A model generated the notes under the pieces. The model was given only the letters and a program-made list of their open reading frames with translations, was not told the DNA's origin and made no database searches. Made by a program: the position numbers and the translations under genes. This document shows, piece after piece, positions 20,611 to 30,098 of a stretch of 64,000 nt of DNA (its first letter is position 1; each line of letters opens with the position of its first letter). The DNA comes from Cellulosimicrobium protaetiae (lineage in GTDB: Bacteria > Actinomycetota > Actinomycetes > Actinomycetales > Cellulomonadaceae), in the NCBI RefSeq assembly GCF_009708005.2, contig NZ_CP052757.1:3224001-3288000 (forward strand), written 5' to 3'.

Positions 20611-20644
20611 AAGGCCCGGCCCGCCGGTCGGCGGGCCGGGCCTT
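20611..20644 (-). terminator. 16-bp perfect inverted repeat between khpA and rimM
   Basis: Bases 20611-20626 are the exact reverse complement of 20629-20644. The stem begins and ends AAGG/CCTT, giving a short T-pair at the 3' edge on either strand, 36 nt after the khpA stop. It looks like an intrinsic terminator or attenuator inside the rpsP-trmD operon. Confidence 0.65.
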
Positions 20645-20680
20645 GCCCGTGGCCCCTCGCGGGGCACGATCGTGCGGGCC

Positions 20681-20920
20681 TCAGCGGCGGTCGACGTCCA
20701 CGACGTCGACGCGGACCGGCCCGTCGGTCGCGAGCGCGCCGATCACCGTGCGCAGGGCACGGGCGGTGCGACCACCGCGACCGATCACGCGGCCGAGGTC
20801 GTCCGGGTGCACCCGGACCTCGAGCAGGTCACCGCGACGCAGCGTCTTCGCGTTCACCCGGACGTCGTCCGGGTTGTCCACGATGCCGCGCACGAGGTGC
20901 TCGAGCGCCTCGGCGATCAT
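20681..20920 (-). CDS. khpA: KH-domain RNA-binding protein (KhpA/UPF0109)
   Basis: A 79-residue single KH domain with the RNA-gripping GxxG loop in GRVIGRGGRTARALR. KhpA partners KhpB/Jag in other bacteria to control cell elongation and RNA stability. The ATG overlaps the rpsP stop codon (TGATG), giving coupled translation. The location between rpsP and rimM is conserved across Gram-positive bacteria. Confidence 0.93.
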   Translation of the reverse strand: MIAEALEHLVRGIVDNPDDVRVNAKTLRRGDLLEVRVHPDDLGRVIGRGGRTARALRTVIGALATDGPVRVDVVDVDRR

Positions 20921-21357
20921 CAGGCCTGCTCGTCGGCAGCGGCCTCGTCGGCCGTGTCGGCGGGCGCCTCGGCCGGAGCCTCGGTCTTCTTCTCGGCAGC
21001 CTTGGCCTTGACCTTCTCCGCGTCCGCGGCGGCGGCCTCGATCGCGGCGGCCGGGTCGACCTTCTCGCCCTTGACCTTGAGCGTGCCCTCGGTGCCGGGC
21101 AGGCCCTTGAACTTCTGCCAGTCGCCCGTGATCTTGAGGAGCGCGAGCACCTGCTCGGTCGGCTGCGCGCCGACGCCGAGCCAGTACTGGGCGCGGTCCG
21201 AGGTGATCTCGATGAACGAGGGCTCCTCGGTCGGGTGGTACTTGCCGATCTCCTCGATCACGCGACCGTCACGCTTGGTGCGCGAGTCCGCGACGACGAC
21301 ACGGTAGTACGGCGCACGGATCTTGCCGAGACGCTTCAGACGAATCTTGACGGCCAC
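20920..21357 (-). CDS. rpsP: 30S ribosomal protein S16
   Basis: Early-assembly 30S protein. The core [26 protein letters not shown]-type start is followed by [14 protein letters not shown] and the family core up to about residue 85. A tail of about 55 residues rich in Ala, Glu and Lys extends it to 145, long for S16 but common in Actinobacteria. GTG start at 21357. It leads the rpsP-khpA-rimM-trmD operon, with a promoter candidate at 21484-21513. Confidence 0.95.
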   Translation of the reverse strand: MAVKIRLKRLGKIRAPYYRVVVADSRTKRDGRVIEEIGKYHPTEEPSFIEITSDRAQYWLGVGAQPTEQVLALLKITGDWQKFKGLPGTEGTLKVKGEKVDPAAAIEAAAADAEKVKAKAAEKKTEAPAEAPADTADEAAADEQA

Positions 21358-21483
21358 AGTGGTGGTCTCTCCTGGTTCTGGTTCGGGCGAACCCGGACCC
21401 GTCCCGTGGGGACAGGACGAGGAAGGGGTTCAGGACACGGCACGCGCCGGAGAGAGGGGCCGGGGCACGCCGAGTACCGGGAC

Positions 21484-21513
21484 ATTGTGCCAGACCGGAC
21501 CGGCCCGGACCAA
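21484..21513 (-). promoter_or_regulatory. Candidate promoter for rpsP operon
   Basis: On the minus strand TTGGTC (21508-21513), an 18-nt spacer and CACAAT (21484-21489) lie about 130 nt before the rpsP start. Four of six bases match each consensus element. No other good candidate occurs in the 170-nt gap. Confidence 0.4.
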
Positions 21514-21527
21514 CCTGCGGCGACCGC

Positions 21528-22652
21528 TCAGCCGCCCTGCGGCGCGACGATCTCGCCGCGCAGCACGACCGCCGTCGGGGCGCGCAGGACGCCGACGTCC
21601 TGGCGCGGGTCCTGCGGGTAGACGACGAAGTCGGCGGAGGCACCCTCGACGAGCGACGTGTAGCCGAGGTACTCCCGGCCCTGCCAGCTCGCCGCCGCGA
21701 CGACGGCCGCGTCGGGGATGCCGGCGGCCACGAGCTCGGCGCACTCGTCCGCGAGGCGGCCGTGCGCGATCGTCCCGCCCGCGTCCGTCCCCACGAGGAT
21801 CTGGATCCCCGCCTCGTACAACGCCCGGGCCTGCTCGTACCGGCGCTCGTGCAGCCGTCGCATGCGCGCCGCGAACACCGGGTACTTCCCGTCGGCCTGC
21901 CGGGCGATCGCCTCGAACTGCCCGATCTGGAGCAGGGTCGGTGTCACCGCGACGCCCCGCTCGGAGATCTCGTACATGAGGTCGGGGTCGATCCCCGTGC
22001 CGTGCTCGATCCCGTCGACACCCGCGGCGAGCAGGGACGGGATCACCTCCTCCGAGAACGCGTGCACGGTGACGCGCGCGGCCTCCGCGTGCGCGGCGGC
22101 CACCGCCTCGGCGAGGACGTCGTCGGGCCACAGCGGTCGCAGGTCACCCTCGGCGCCGAGGTCGCGGTCGATCCAGTCGCCCACGATCTTCACCCAGCCG
22201 TCGCCCTGGCGCGCCTCGCGGCGCACGGCCTCGGGGAGCTGCGCGACGTCGTCGAGCTCGAGCCCGTAGCTGCGCAGGTAGCGCTTGGGGCGTGCGAGGT
22301 GACGCCCGGCCCGTACGAGCCGCGGCAGGTCGCGGCGGCCGTGGACCCATCGCGTGTCGAGCGGCGAGCCCGCGTCGCGCACGAGGAGCACGCCGCTGTC
22401 GCGGTCCGTCACGGCCTGGTCCTGGGCCGTCGCCGCGTCGACCGCGCCCTGGGCGCCCAGGCCGACGTGGCAGTGCACGTCGACGAGGCCGGGAAGGACC
22501 CAGCCCTCGAGCTCCACCATGTTGGTGCCCTGCGCCGACGGCCGCGTGAGGCTGATCCGGCCGTCCTTGACCCACAGGTCGCCCACCTCGCGGTCGTCGC
22601 CGACGATGACGTGGCCGCGGACGTGCAGCGTGGGGCCTTCCAGCGCGGACAT
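21528..22652 (-). CDS. Amidohydrolase-superfamily metal-dependent hydrolase
   Basis: A 374-residue TIM-barrel hydrolase of the imidazolonepropionase/prolidase-like group. The metal ligands are visible in order: HCH in DVHCHVGL, Lys in GWVKIVGDW, His in VTVHAF, His in GIEHGTG and Asp in VGTDAGG. Small N- and C-terminal strands make the usual composite beta-sandwich. The substrate is not predictable. ATG at 22652 with AGGAG. A -10-like TAAGTT lies at 22731-22736, so it is likely transcribed alone. It sits between ffh and rpsP, as in many Actinobacteria. Confidence 0.85.
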   Translation of the reverse strand: MSALEGPTLHVRGHVIVGDDREVGDLWVKDGRISLTRPSAQGTNMVELEGWVLPGLVDVHCHVGLGAQGAVDAATAQDQAVTDRDSGVLLVRDAGSPLDTRWVHGRRDLPRLVRAGRHLARPKRYLRSYGLELDDVAQLPEAVRREARQGDGWVKIVGDWIDRDLGAEGDLRPLWPDDVLAEAVAAAHAEAARVTVHAFSEEVIPSLLAAGVDGIEHGTGIDPDLMYEISERGVAVTPTLLQIGQFEAIARQADGKYPVFAARMRRLHERRYEQARALYEAGIQILVGTDAGGTIAHGRLADECAELVAAGIPDAAVVAAASWQGREYLGYTSLVEGASADFVVYPQDPRQDVGVLRAPTAVVLRGEIVAPQGG

Positions 22653-22800
22653 GCGGCTCCTGGGTGACGACGGTCAGGACGAGGCCCGGCTTCGCGGGCA
22701 CGACGCGGCACCGGGCGGTACCACGGACATAACTTAGCGCTCGGGCGGCGGCGGGACGCACCGGGGCACGACACGCCCCGACGACGCCGCCGCGGACGCG

Positions 22801-24411
22801 TCAGCGGCCGAGCAGCTTCTCGAACCCGGGCGGGAGCTGGAGGTCGTCGGGCGACGGCTGCGCGGGCTCGCTCGGTCGACCCATGCCGAACGCAGAGCCG
22901 GTGGGCGCGGGCGGGCCCGTGACCTCCCCCGCGGCCCGGGCGGCGGCGGCCCGCTCCTGCGCGGCGCGCTTCGCCGGGTTGCCCGACTTCCCCTTGACCT
23001 TGCGCTGCGGCGCCTGGCGCCCGCGGGCCTTCTTGCCGCCCATGCCCGGGAGGTTGCCCATGCCCGGCATGCCCGGCATCCCGCCGCCGCGGCTCATCTG
23101 CCGCATCATCTTCTGCGCGCCCGCGAACCGCTCGAGGAGCTGGTTGACGTCGCTCGTCGTGACGCCGGAGCCCCGCGCGATGCGGGCACGGCGCGACCCG
23201 TTGATGATCTTCGGGTTGTCGCGCTCCGCGGGGGTCATCGAGCGGATGATCGCCTCGATGCGGTCGACCTCGCGCTCGTCGAAGTTGTCGAGTGCCTCCC
23301 GCATCTGGCCCATGCCCGGCAGCATGCCGAGCATCTTCTTCATCGAGCCCATGTTCTTCATCTGCTGCATCTGCACCAGGAAGTCCGCGAGCGTGAAGTC
23401 CTGCCCCGTCGCGACCTTCTCGGCCATCTTCGCGGCCTGCTCGGCGTCGAACGCCTTCTCGGCCTGCTCGATGAGGGTCAGGACGTCACCCATGTCGAGG
23501 ATGCGCGACGCCATGCGGTCCGGGTGGAACGCCTCGAAGTCGGTGAGCTTCTCGCCCGTGGACGCGAAGAGGATCGGGCGGCCGGTGACGCCACGGACGG
23601 AGAGCGCGGCACCTCCGCGCGCGTCGCCGTCGAGCTTGGTGAGCACGACGCCCGTGAAGTCGACGCCCTCCTCGAACGCCTTCGCGGTCGCGACGGCGTC
23701 CTGGCCGATCATCGCGTCGATGACGAACAGGACCTCGTCCGGCTGCACCGCGTCGCGGATGTCCGACGCCTGCTGCATGAGGACCGCGTCGAGACCGAGG
23801 CGTCCCGCGGTGTCGACGATGACGACGTCGTGCTGGCGCTGGCGCGCCGTCTCGACGCCCTCGCGCGCGACGGCGACCGGGTCGCCGATGACGTCGTCGA
23901 CCTCGACCCCGCTCTGGTTGCCCGGGTGGGGGGCGAAGACCGGGACCCCGGCACGGTCGGCGACCACGCTGAGCTGCGTGACGGCGTTCGGCCGCTGCAG
24001 GTCCGCGGCGACGAGGAGCGGCGTGTGCCCCTGCTCGCGCAGGTGCAGCGCCAGCTTCCCGGCGAGAGTCGTCTTGCCCGCACCCTGGAGGCCGGCCAGC
24101 ATGATGACCGTCGGCGGGGTCTTCGAGAAGCGCAGCCCGCGGCTCTCACCGCCGAGGATGCCGACGAGCTCCTCGTTGACGATCTTCACGACCTGCTGCG
24201 CCGGGTTGAGCGCGCCCGACACCTCGGACGAGAGCGCCCGCTCGCGCACCGTCGCGCTGAACTCGCGCACGACCGGGACGGCCACGTCGGCGTCGAGCAG
24301 CGCGCGCCGGATCTCCCGGATCGTCGCGTCGATGTCCGCCTCGGACAGCCGGCCCTTCGCACGCAGGTTCTTGAAGGTCGAAGTCAGTCGGTCCGACAGC
24401 GTGTTGAACAC
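22801..24411 (-). CDS. ffh: Signal recognition particle protein Ffh
   Basis: SRP GTPase that binds signal sequences and 4.5S RNA and docks on FtsY. The 536 residues show the N domain, G1 GLQGAGKTTLAGKL, G3 DTAGRLG, G4 TKLDGDARGG, then a Met-rich M domain (QMQQMKNMGSMKKMLGMLPGMGQM) with the RNA-binding SRRARIARGSG. The tail after about residue 440 is a Gly/Met/Pro/Ala-rich extension. The GTG start at 24411 has GAGGA 7 nt upstream. It is next to glnD, with ftsY 4 kb away. Confidence 0.96.
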   Translation of the reverse strand: MFNTLSDRLTSTFKNLRAKGRLSEADIDATIREIRRALLDADVAVPVVREFSATVRERALSSEVSGALNPAQQVVKIVNEELVGILGGESRGLRFSKTPPTVIMLAGLQGAGKTTLAGKLALHLREQGHTPLLVAADLQRPNAVTQLSVVADRAGVPVFAPHPGNQSGVEVDDVIGDPVAVAREGVETARQRQHDVVIVDTAGRLGLDAVLMQQASDIRDAVQPDEVLFVIDAMIGQDAVATAKAFEEGVDFTGVVLTKLDGDARGGAALSVRGVTGRPILFASTGEKLTDFEAFHPDRMASRILDMGDVLTLIEQAEKAFDAEQAAKMAEKVATGQDFTLADFLVQMQQMKNMGSMKKMLGMLPGMGQMREALDNFDEREVDRIEAIIRSMTPAERDNPKIINGSRRARIARGSGVTTSDVNQLLERFAGAQKMMRQMSRGGGMPGMPGMGNLPGMGGKKARGRQAPQRKVKGKSGNPAKRAAQERAAAARAAGEVTGPPAPTGSAFGMGRPSEPAQPSPDDLQLPPGFEKLLGR

Positions 24412-24523
24412 CGCGTCATCCTCACCAGTCGTCGGAAGTCTCGTCCGCGTCGGCGCTCCCGCCTGCCGGCGCCCGAGGCCGGGCACACGCTGGCAGAGGA
24501 CGGGCCGTCCGCGAGGGTCCAGC

Positions 24524-26386
24524 CTACCCGGGAGCCGCTGCGTCCCCCGGCACGTCCCTCGGCACGGCCCTCAGCACGCGCAGCGTCTCGCCGACGAGGT
24601 CGTCGACGAGACGAGCCCGCCACGCGGTCCACGCGCTCGGGCCGAGCGACGACGCGTCGGCCTCGGTGAGCGCCCGCAGCACCTCGAGCAGGTCGGCGCG
24701 ATGGTCGACGGCGACGGCGAGCTCGTCGACCGTCGCCGGGTCGTCGGGGTCCTCGCTCACGGCGAGGCGGGACAGCGTCAGGTGGTGGAGCACGAGCGTC
24801 TGGACGTCCGACACCACGTCGGGCTCGAAGCCCATCCGGCCGAGGATCGCGGGCACGAGCCGCGCGCCCTCGACGGAGTGGTCGACCGCGCCCGCGCGCT
24901 TGCCGATGTCGTGGAGCACCGCGGACAGCAGGAGCAGGTCCGAGCGCGCGACGTCCTTGCGGCTCCGCGCGGCCCGGGCGACGACCTCGACGAGGTGCCG
25001 GTCCACGGTGTGGCGGTGCACGGCGGCGCGCTGGGGCCGGTTCCGCACACCGGCCCACTCGGGGATCCACGTGGTCACGACCCCGGCGAGGTCGAGCGCC
25101 TCCCACACCGCGACCTGCGCCTGCCCGGAGCCCAGCAGGGAGAGGAAGGCCGAGCGCGCGGCGCGCGGCCACGGCTCGGGCAGGGGCGGGCACTGGGCGA
25201 GGCTCGCGACGGAGACCGGCGAGAGCGTCAGGCCCGTCCGCGCGGCGGTCGCCGCGGCACGCAGGGACAGCAGCGGGTCCGCCTCCGGGTGCGCGTCCAC
25301 CGCGAGCACGAGCTCGCCGTCGTGCTCGACGAGCCCGTCCCCGACGGACCGGAGCCGGGGCGCCGTCCGGCGTCCGCGGACCAGGACGGGACGCCGGGCG
25401 ACCGACGGCCGCTGGAGGGCCTGGCGTGCGCGCCGGACGGTCGTGTCGAGCGCGTAGGAGATCTCGCGGCCCGCCGCGGCGAGGCTCGCGAGCAGCTCGT
25501 CGGGGTCGTCGAACCCGGACAGCGCGGCGACCTCGTCGAGGTCGGCCAGCAGGAGCCGGCTCGTGTGCCGTCCCGTGACGACCTGCAGGGTGTCCCGGAC
25601 GTCCAGCAGGTGCGCGTGCGCGCGGTCGACCGAGCCGTGCGGGCGGTCCGTGAGCCACGTCGCCGCCAGGGCCGACAGCACGACGGCGTCCCGGATCCCC
25701 CCGCGCGACTCCTTGAGGTCTGGCTCGATGAGGTAGGCGAGCTCGCCGGACCGCTCGGCACGCTCGCGCGTCGAGGAGAGCAGGTCGGGCAGGCGGCGGC
25801 GCGACGCGGAGCGCCAGTCGGTGAGGACCGCGGACGACGCCCGGTGCACGACGACCGCGTCGCCGGCCACCGCGCGGACGTCGAGCCAGCCGACGGCCGC
25901 GGGCACGTCCTTGGACGCCACCTGTCGGCACTGCGAGAGCGAGCGCACGGAGTGGTCGAGGTCGACGCCGGCATCCCAGAGCGGGTACCACAGTCGCTCG
26001 GCGACCCGGGCGACGTCGTCCGCCGTGTGGTTGCGGCCGTCGTGGACGAGGACGAGGTCGAGGTCGCTCGCGGGCCCCATGTCGCCCCGGCCGAGGCTGC
26101 CCACGGCGGCGAGCGCGATGCCGTCGGGGGCGACGCCGTCGGTCGCCTCGCGCCAGAGGCCCTGCAGCGACGAGGTCACGAGGTCGACGACGGCGGCGCG
26201 GCGCGCGACCCCGCTGCGGCCCGGCCCGCTCATGGACCGCGCGACGTCGAGCATCCGCGCGCGGAGGTCCCGCACCCCCTCGGGGTGCGGGACCTCCGCG
26301 CTCTGCTCGCCCGGCTGCTGCCCGAGGCGCCCCGCCGATCCCCCTGCGACCCCGCCCGTGGTCGGGGTGTCGGCGTGGTCGGTCAT
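24524..26386 (-). CDS. glnD: PII nucleotidylyltransferase GlnD, lacking C-terminal ACT domains
   Basis: GlnD adds and removes a nucleotidyl group on PII according to glutamine level; in Actinobacteria the PII modification studied is adenylylation. The NT domain motif is [16 protein letters not shown] (about residues 96-111) and the HD hydrolase motif [19 protein letters not shown] (about 490). The protein stops soon after, at 620 residues, whereas E. coli GlnD has about 890 with two ACT domains that sense glutamine; these are absent and the next gene starts 112 nt on. The ATG at 26386 is 16 nt after the glnK stop; an internal ATG at 26254, after a large hairpin, is an alternative start. Confidence 0.88.
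   Translation of the reverse strand: MTDHADTPTTGGVAGGSAGRLGQQPGEQSAEVPHPEGVRDLRARMLDVARSMSGPGRSGVARRAAVVDLVTSSLQGLWREATDGVAPDGIALAAVGSLGRGDMGPASDLDLVLVHDGRNHTADDVARVAERLWYPLWDAGVDLDHSVRSLSQCRQVASKDVPAAVGWLDVRAVAGDAVVVHRASSAVLTDWRSASRRRLPDLLSSTRERAERSGELAYLIEPDLKESRGGIRDAVVLSALAATWLTDRPHGSVDRAHAHLLDVRDTLQVVTGRHTSRLLLADLDEVAALSGFDDPDELLASLAAAGREISYALDTTVRRARQALQRPSVARRPVLVRGRRTAPRLRSVGDGLVEHDGELVLAVDAHPEADPLLSLRAAATAARTGLTLSPVSVASLAQCPPLPEPWPRAARSAFLSLLGSGQAQVAVWEALDLAGVVTTWIPEWAGVRNRPQRAAVHRHTVDRHLVEVVARAARSRKDVARSDLLLLSAVLHDIGKRAGAVDHSVEGARLVPAILGRMGFEPDVVSDVQTLVLHHLTLSRLAVSEDPDDPATVDELAVAVDHRADLLEVLRALTEADASSLGPSAWTAWRARLVDDLVGETLRVLRAVPRDVPGDAAAPG
26259..26301 (-). terminator. 20-bp perfect hairpin at the start of glnD
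   Basis: Bases 26259-26278 are the exact reverse complement of 26282-26301 around a 3-nt loop. The hairpin lies about 100 nt downstream of the glnK stop. It falls within the first 43 codons of glnD if the ATG at 26386 is used, or directly before the alternative ATG at 26254. It may terminate or attenuate the amtB-glnK transcript. Confidence 0.6.
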
Positions 26387-26402
26387 CCGATGGTCCGTCG
26401 CC

Positions 26403-28051
<1,649 letters not shown>

Positions 28052-28109
28052 CGGATCATCTCCCCTCGCCAGCCGGGCGGCCGGTCGGGGACTACGGTGG
28101 TGCGGGCGG

Positions 28110-28147
28110 GTTTCCCCCGCGGTGTCGTCGTGTTACGCGGGTGTGAC
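28110..28147 (-). promoter_or_regulatory. Candidate GlnR-type operator upstream of amtB
   Basis: On the minus strand four 5-mers recur every 11 bp: GTCAC, GTAAC, ACACC and GAAAC. The described GlnR pattern is GTnAC and GAAAC boxes alternating with 6-nt gaps; boxes 1, 2 and 4 fit, box 3 is poor. The site lies 59-96 nt before the amtB start. A separate imperfect palindrome (AAACG-TTC-CGTTT core) is at 28163-28180. Confidence 0.35.
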
Positions 28148-28277
28148 AAGGGCTCCTCGGACGTAAACGTTCCGTTTCACCCGCGTGGAGGGTCCGCGTG
28201 GCGTCCGGATCGCGACACGTTCGTGATCGCAGCGTGACACGACCGTGACCCGCCGGGACGACGGCCGGGGTCGCACG

Positions 28278-29456
28278 TCAGTCGCCGAGGAGGCCGTCGA
28301 CGAACTGCTCCGCGTCGAACGGGGCGAGGTCGTCCGGACCCTCCCCGAGGCCGACGAGCTTCACCGGGACCCCGAGCTCGCGCTGGACCGCGACGACGAT
28401 GCCTCCGCGCGCGGTGCCGTCGAGCTTGGTCAGGACGATGCCCGTGACGCCGGCGACCTCGCCGAACACGCGCGCCTGGTTGAGGCCGTTCTGCCCCGTC
28501 GTCGCGTCGAGGACGAGGAGCACCTCCGACAGCGGGGCCTCCTTGGTGATGACGCGCCGGATCTTGCCCAGCTCGTCCATGAGGCCCTGCTTGTTCTGGA
28601 GGCGCCCGGCGGTGTCGACGAGCACGACGTCCGCACCCTCCGTCCGCCCCCGGCGCACGGCGTCGAACGCGACCGCCGCGGGGTCCGCACCGTCACGGTC
28701 CGACCGCACCGTCGGCACGCCCACGCGCGAGCCCCAGGTCTCGAGCTGGTCCGCCGCCGCGGCCCGGAACGTGTCCGCCGCGCCGAGCACGACGCTGCGG
28801 TCCTCCGCGACGAGCACGCGCGCGAGCTTGCCCACGGTGGTGGTCTTGCCGGTGCCGTTCACGCCGACGACGAGCACGACGGCCGGGACCGGGGACCCGT
28901 CCTCCCCGGCGCGGGGCGAGGTCGCGAGCGACCGGTCGAGCGACGGGTCCACGAGCGCGACGAGCTCCGTCCGCAGCAGGTCGCGCACGCTCGCGGCGTC
29001 CCGGACCCCGAGGACGCGGACCTTGGTGCGCAGCGCGTCGATGAGCTCGCCGGCAGGACCGGCGCCCACGTCCGCGAGCAGGAGCGTCTCCTCGAGCTCG
29101 TCCCAGTCCTCCTCGGTGAGGTGGTCGCGCGACAGGACGGAGAGAAGCCGGGCTCCGAGCGGCGAACCGGACCGGGCGAGCCGCTCGCGGAGCCGGACCA
29201 GGCGCCCCCCGACCGGCTCGGGACGCTCGACCGCCGGTGCCGCCGCGGGAACCTCCTCCGCCACGGGCGGGCCCTCGGTCGCCGTGCCCGGGGGCGCACC
29301 CGCGGGCTCACGGCTCTCGGGGGGCTCGACCGGTGCGGCGGGCGGGGGCTCGACGACGTCGCGTCGGCGTCGGCGGACCGACACGGTCCCGAGGGTGACG
29401 AGGCCGACGACGAGCAGGACGCCGAGGACGATCCAGAGCGGGAGGAGGTCGTTCAC
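28278..29456 (-). CDS. ftsY: Signal recognition particle receptor FtsY
   Basis: SRP receptor GTPase, 392 residues. An N-terminal transmembrane helix (LWIVLGVLLVVGLVTLG) replaces the amphipathic anchor of E. coli, followed by a short acidic/Pro-rich A region and the NG domain: GVNGTGKTTTVGKLA, DTFRAAAADQLETW, DTAGRLQNKQGLMDEL and TKLDGTARGG. GTG start at 29456. It lies between smc and the ammonium cluster; smc-ftsY proximity is usual in Gram-positive bacteria. Confidence 0.95.
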   Translation of the reverse strand: MNDLLPLWIVLGVLLVVGLVTLGTVSVRRRRRDVVEPPPAAPVEPPESREPAGAPPGTATEGPPVAEEVPAAAPAVERPEPVGGRLVRLRERLARSGSPLGARLLSVLSRDHLTEEDWDELEETLLLADVGAGPAGELIDALRTKVRVLGVRDAASVRDLLRTELVALVDPSLDRSLATSPRAGEDGSPVPAVVLVVGVNGTGKTTTVGKLARVLVAEDRSVVLGAADTFRAAAADQLETWGSRVGVPTVRSDRDGADPAAVAFDAVRRGRTEGADVVLVDTAGRLQNKQGLMDELGKIRRVITKEAPLSEVLLVLDATTGQNGLNQARVFGEVAGVTGIVLTKLDGTARGGIVVAVQRELGVPVKLVGLGEGPDDLAPFDAEQFVDGLLGD

Positions 29457-29571
29457 CCCGGAAGTCTCTCAGACGACGACGGACGCCACGCGGCCGAGCC
29501 GCGCTCACCGGGTCCGCGGCCGAGCGACGCGCACCGCGTCCAGCGGTGAGCACGACGAGGTCGCGCAGTGG

Positions 29572-29949
29572 TCACGCCTGGGGAGGACGCTCCCCCGTGT
29601 GCAGCGGGCGCACGCGCGCACGCGCGCGGTGCAGGACGTCGGTGAGCTCCTCGGCGTCGACGTACGCGTTGGACGTCACCTCGGTCGCGGTGAAGAAGTC
29701 GTCGATGCTCGTGTCGACGGGTCGGGGCATGCGCACGGTCCCGACGTGGTGCGCGTCCAGGCCACCACGACGCCTGCGTCGGCGCAGCCCCGAGCGGAAG
29801 TCGCGCCAGAACGCGCGCATCCCCTCGTCGGAGCGGTCACCCTGCGCGGCCGTGGACTGGGCCTCCGAGCGCGCGACGACGCTCGCGAACAGGAACACGA
29901 CAGCGGCGACGCCGAGCGTGAGCCCCAGCCACACGAACATCCAGACCAT
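29572..29949 (-). CDS. Small single-pass membrane protein, function unknown
   Basis: A 125-residue protein with one N-terminal transmembrane helix (WLGLTLGVAAVVFLFASVVA) and an Arg-rich stretch (LRRRRRRGG) on the cytoplasmic side, then an acidic C-terminal part. I do not recognise a family. A -10-like GATACT (29956-29961) lies 6 nt before the ATG, suggesting a leaderless transcript. It sits between smc and ftsY on the same strand, in 115 and 149 nt gaps, so it may have its own promoter. Confidence 0.7.
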   Translation of the reverse strand: MVWMFVWLGLTLGVAAVVFLFASVVARSEAQSTAAQGDRSDEGMRAFWRDFRSGLRRRRRRGGLDAHHVGTVRMPRPVDTSIDDFFTATEVTSNAYVDAEELTDVLHRARARVRPLHTGERPPQA

Positions 29950-30098
29950 GGGTCCAGTATCCGGGTCGACCCGCGTGCCGCGACCCCTGCCACGCCGGGT
30001 CGTCCGATCGGCACCACATCTTCACAAGGCCCGGAATTCCAACGTTCCTGCGGTGTCCACCCAGGTCACGAGCGCACCCCGGACGGGCGTGAGTCCTC

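Noticed and set aside
23524-24669. 381-codon plus-strand frame opposite ffh
   Set aside because: Antisense shadow; Ffh GTPase motifs on the minus strand account for the stretch.
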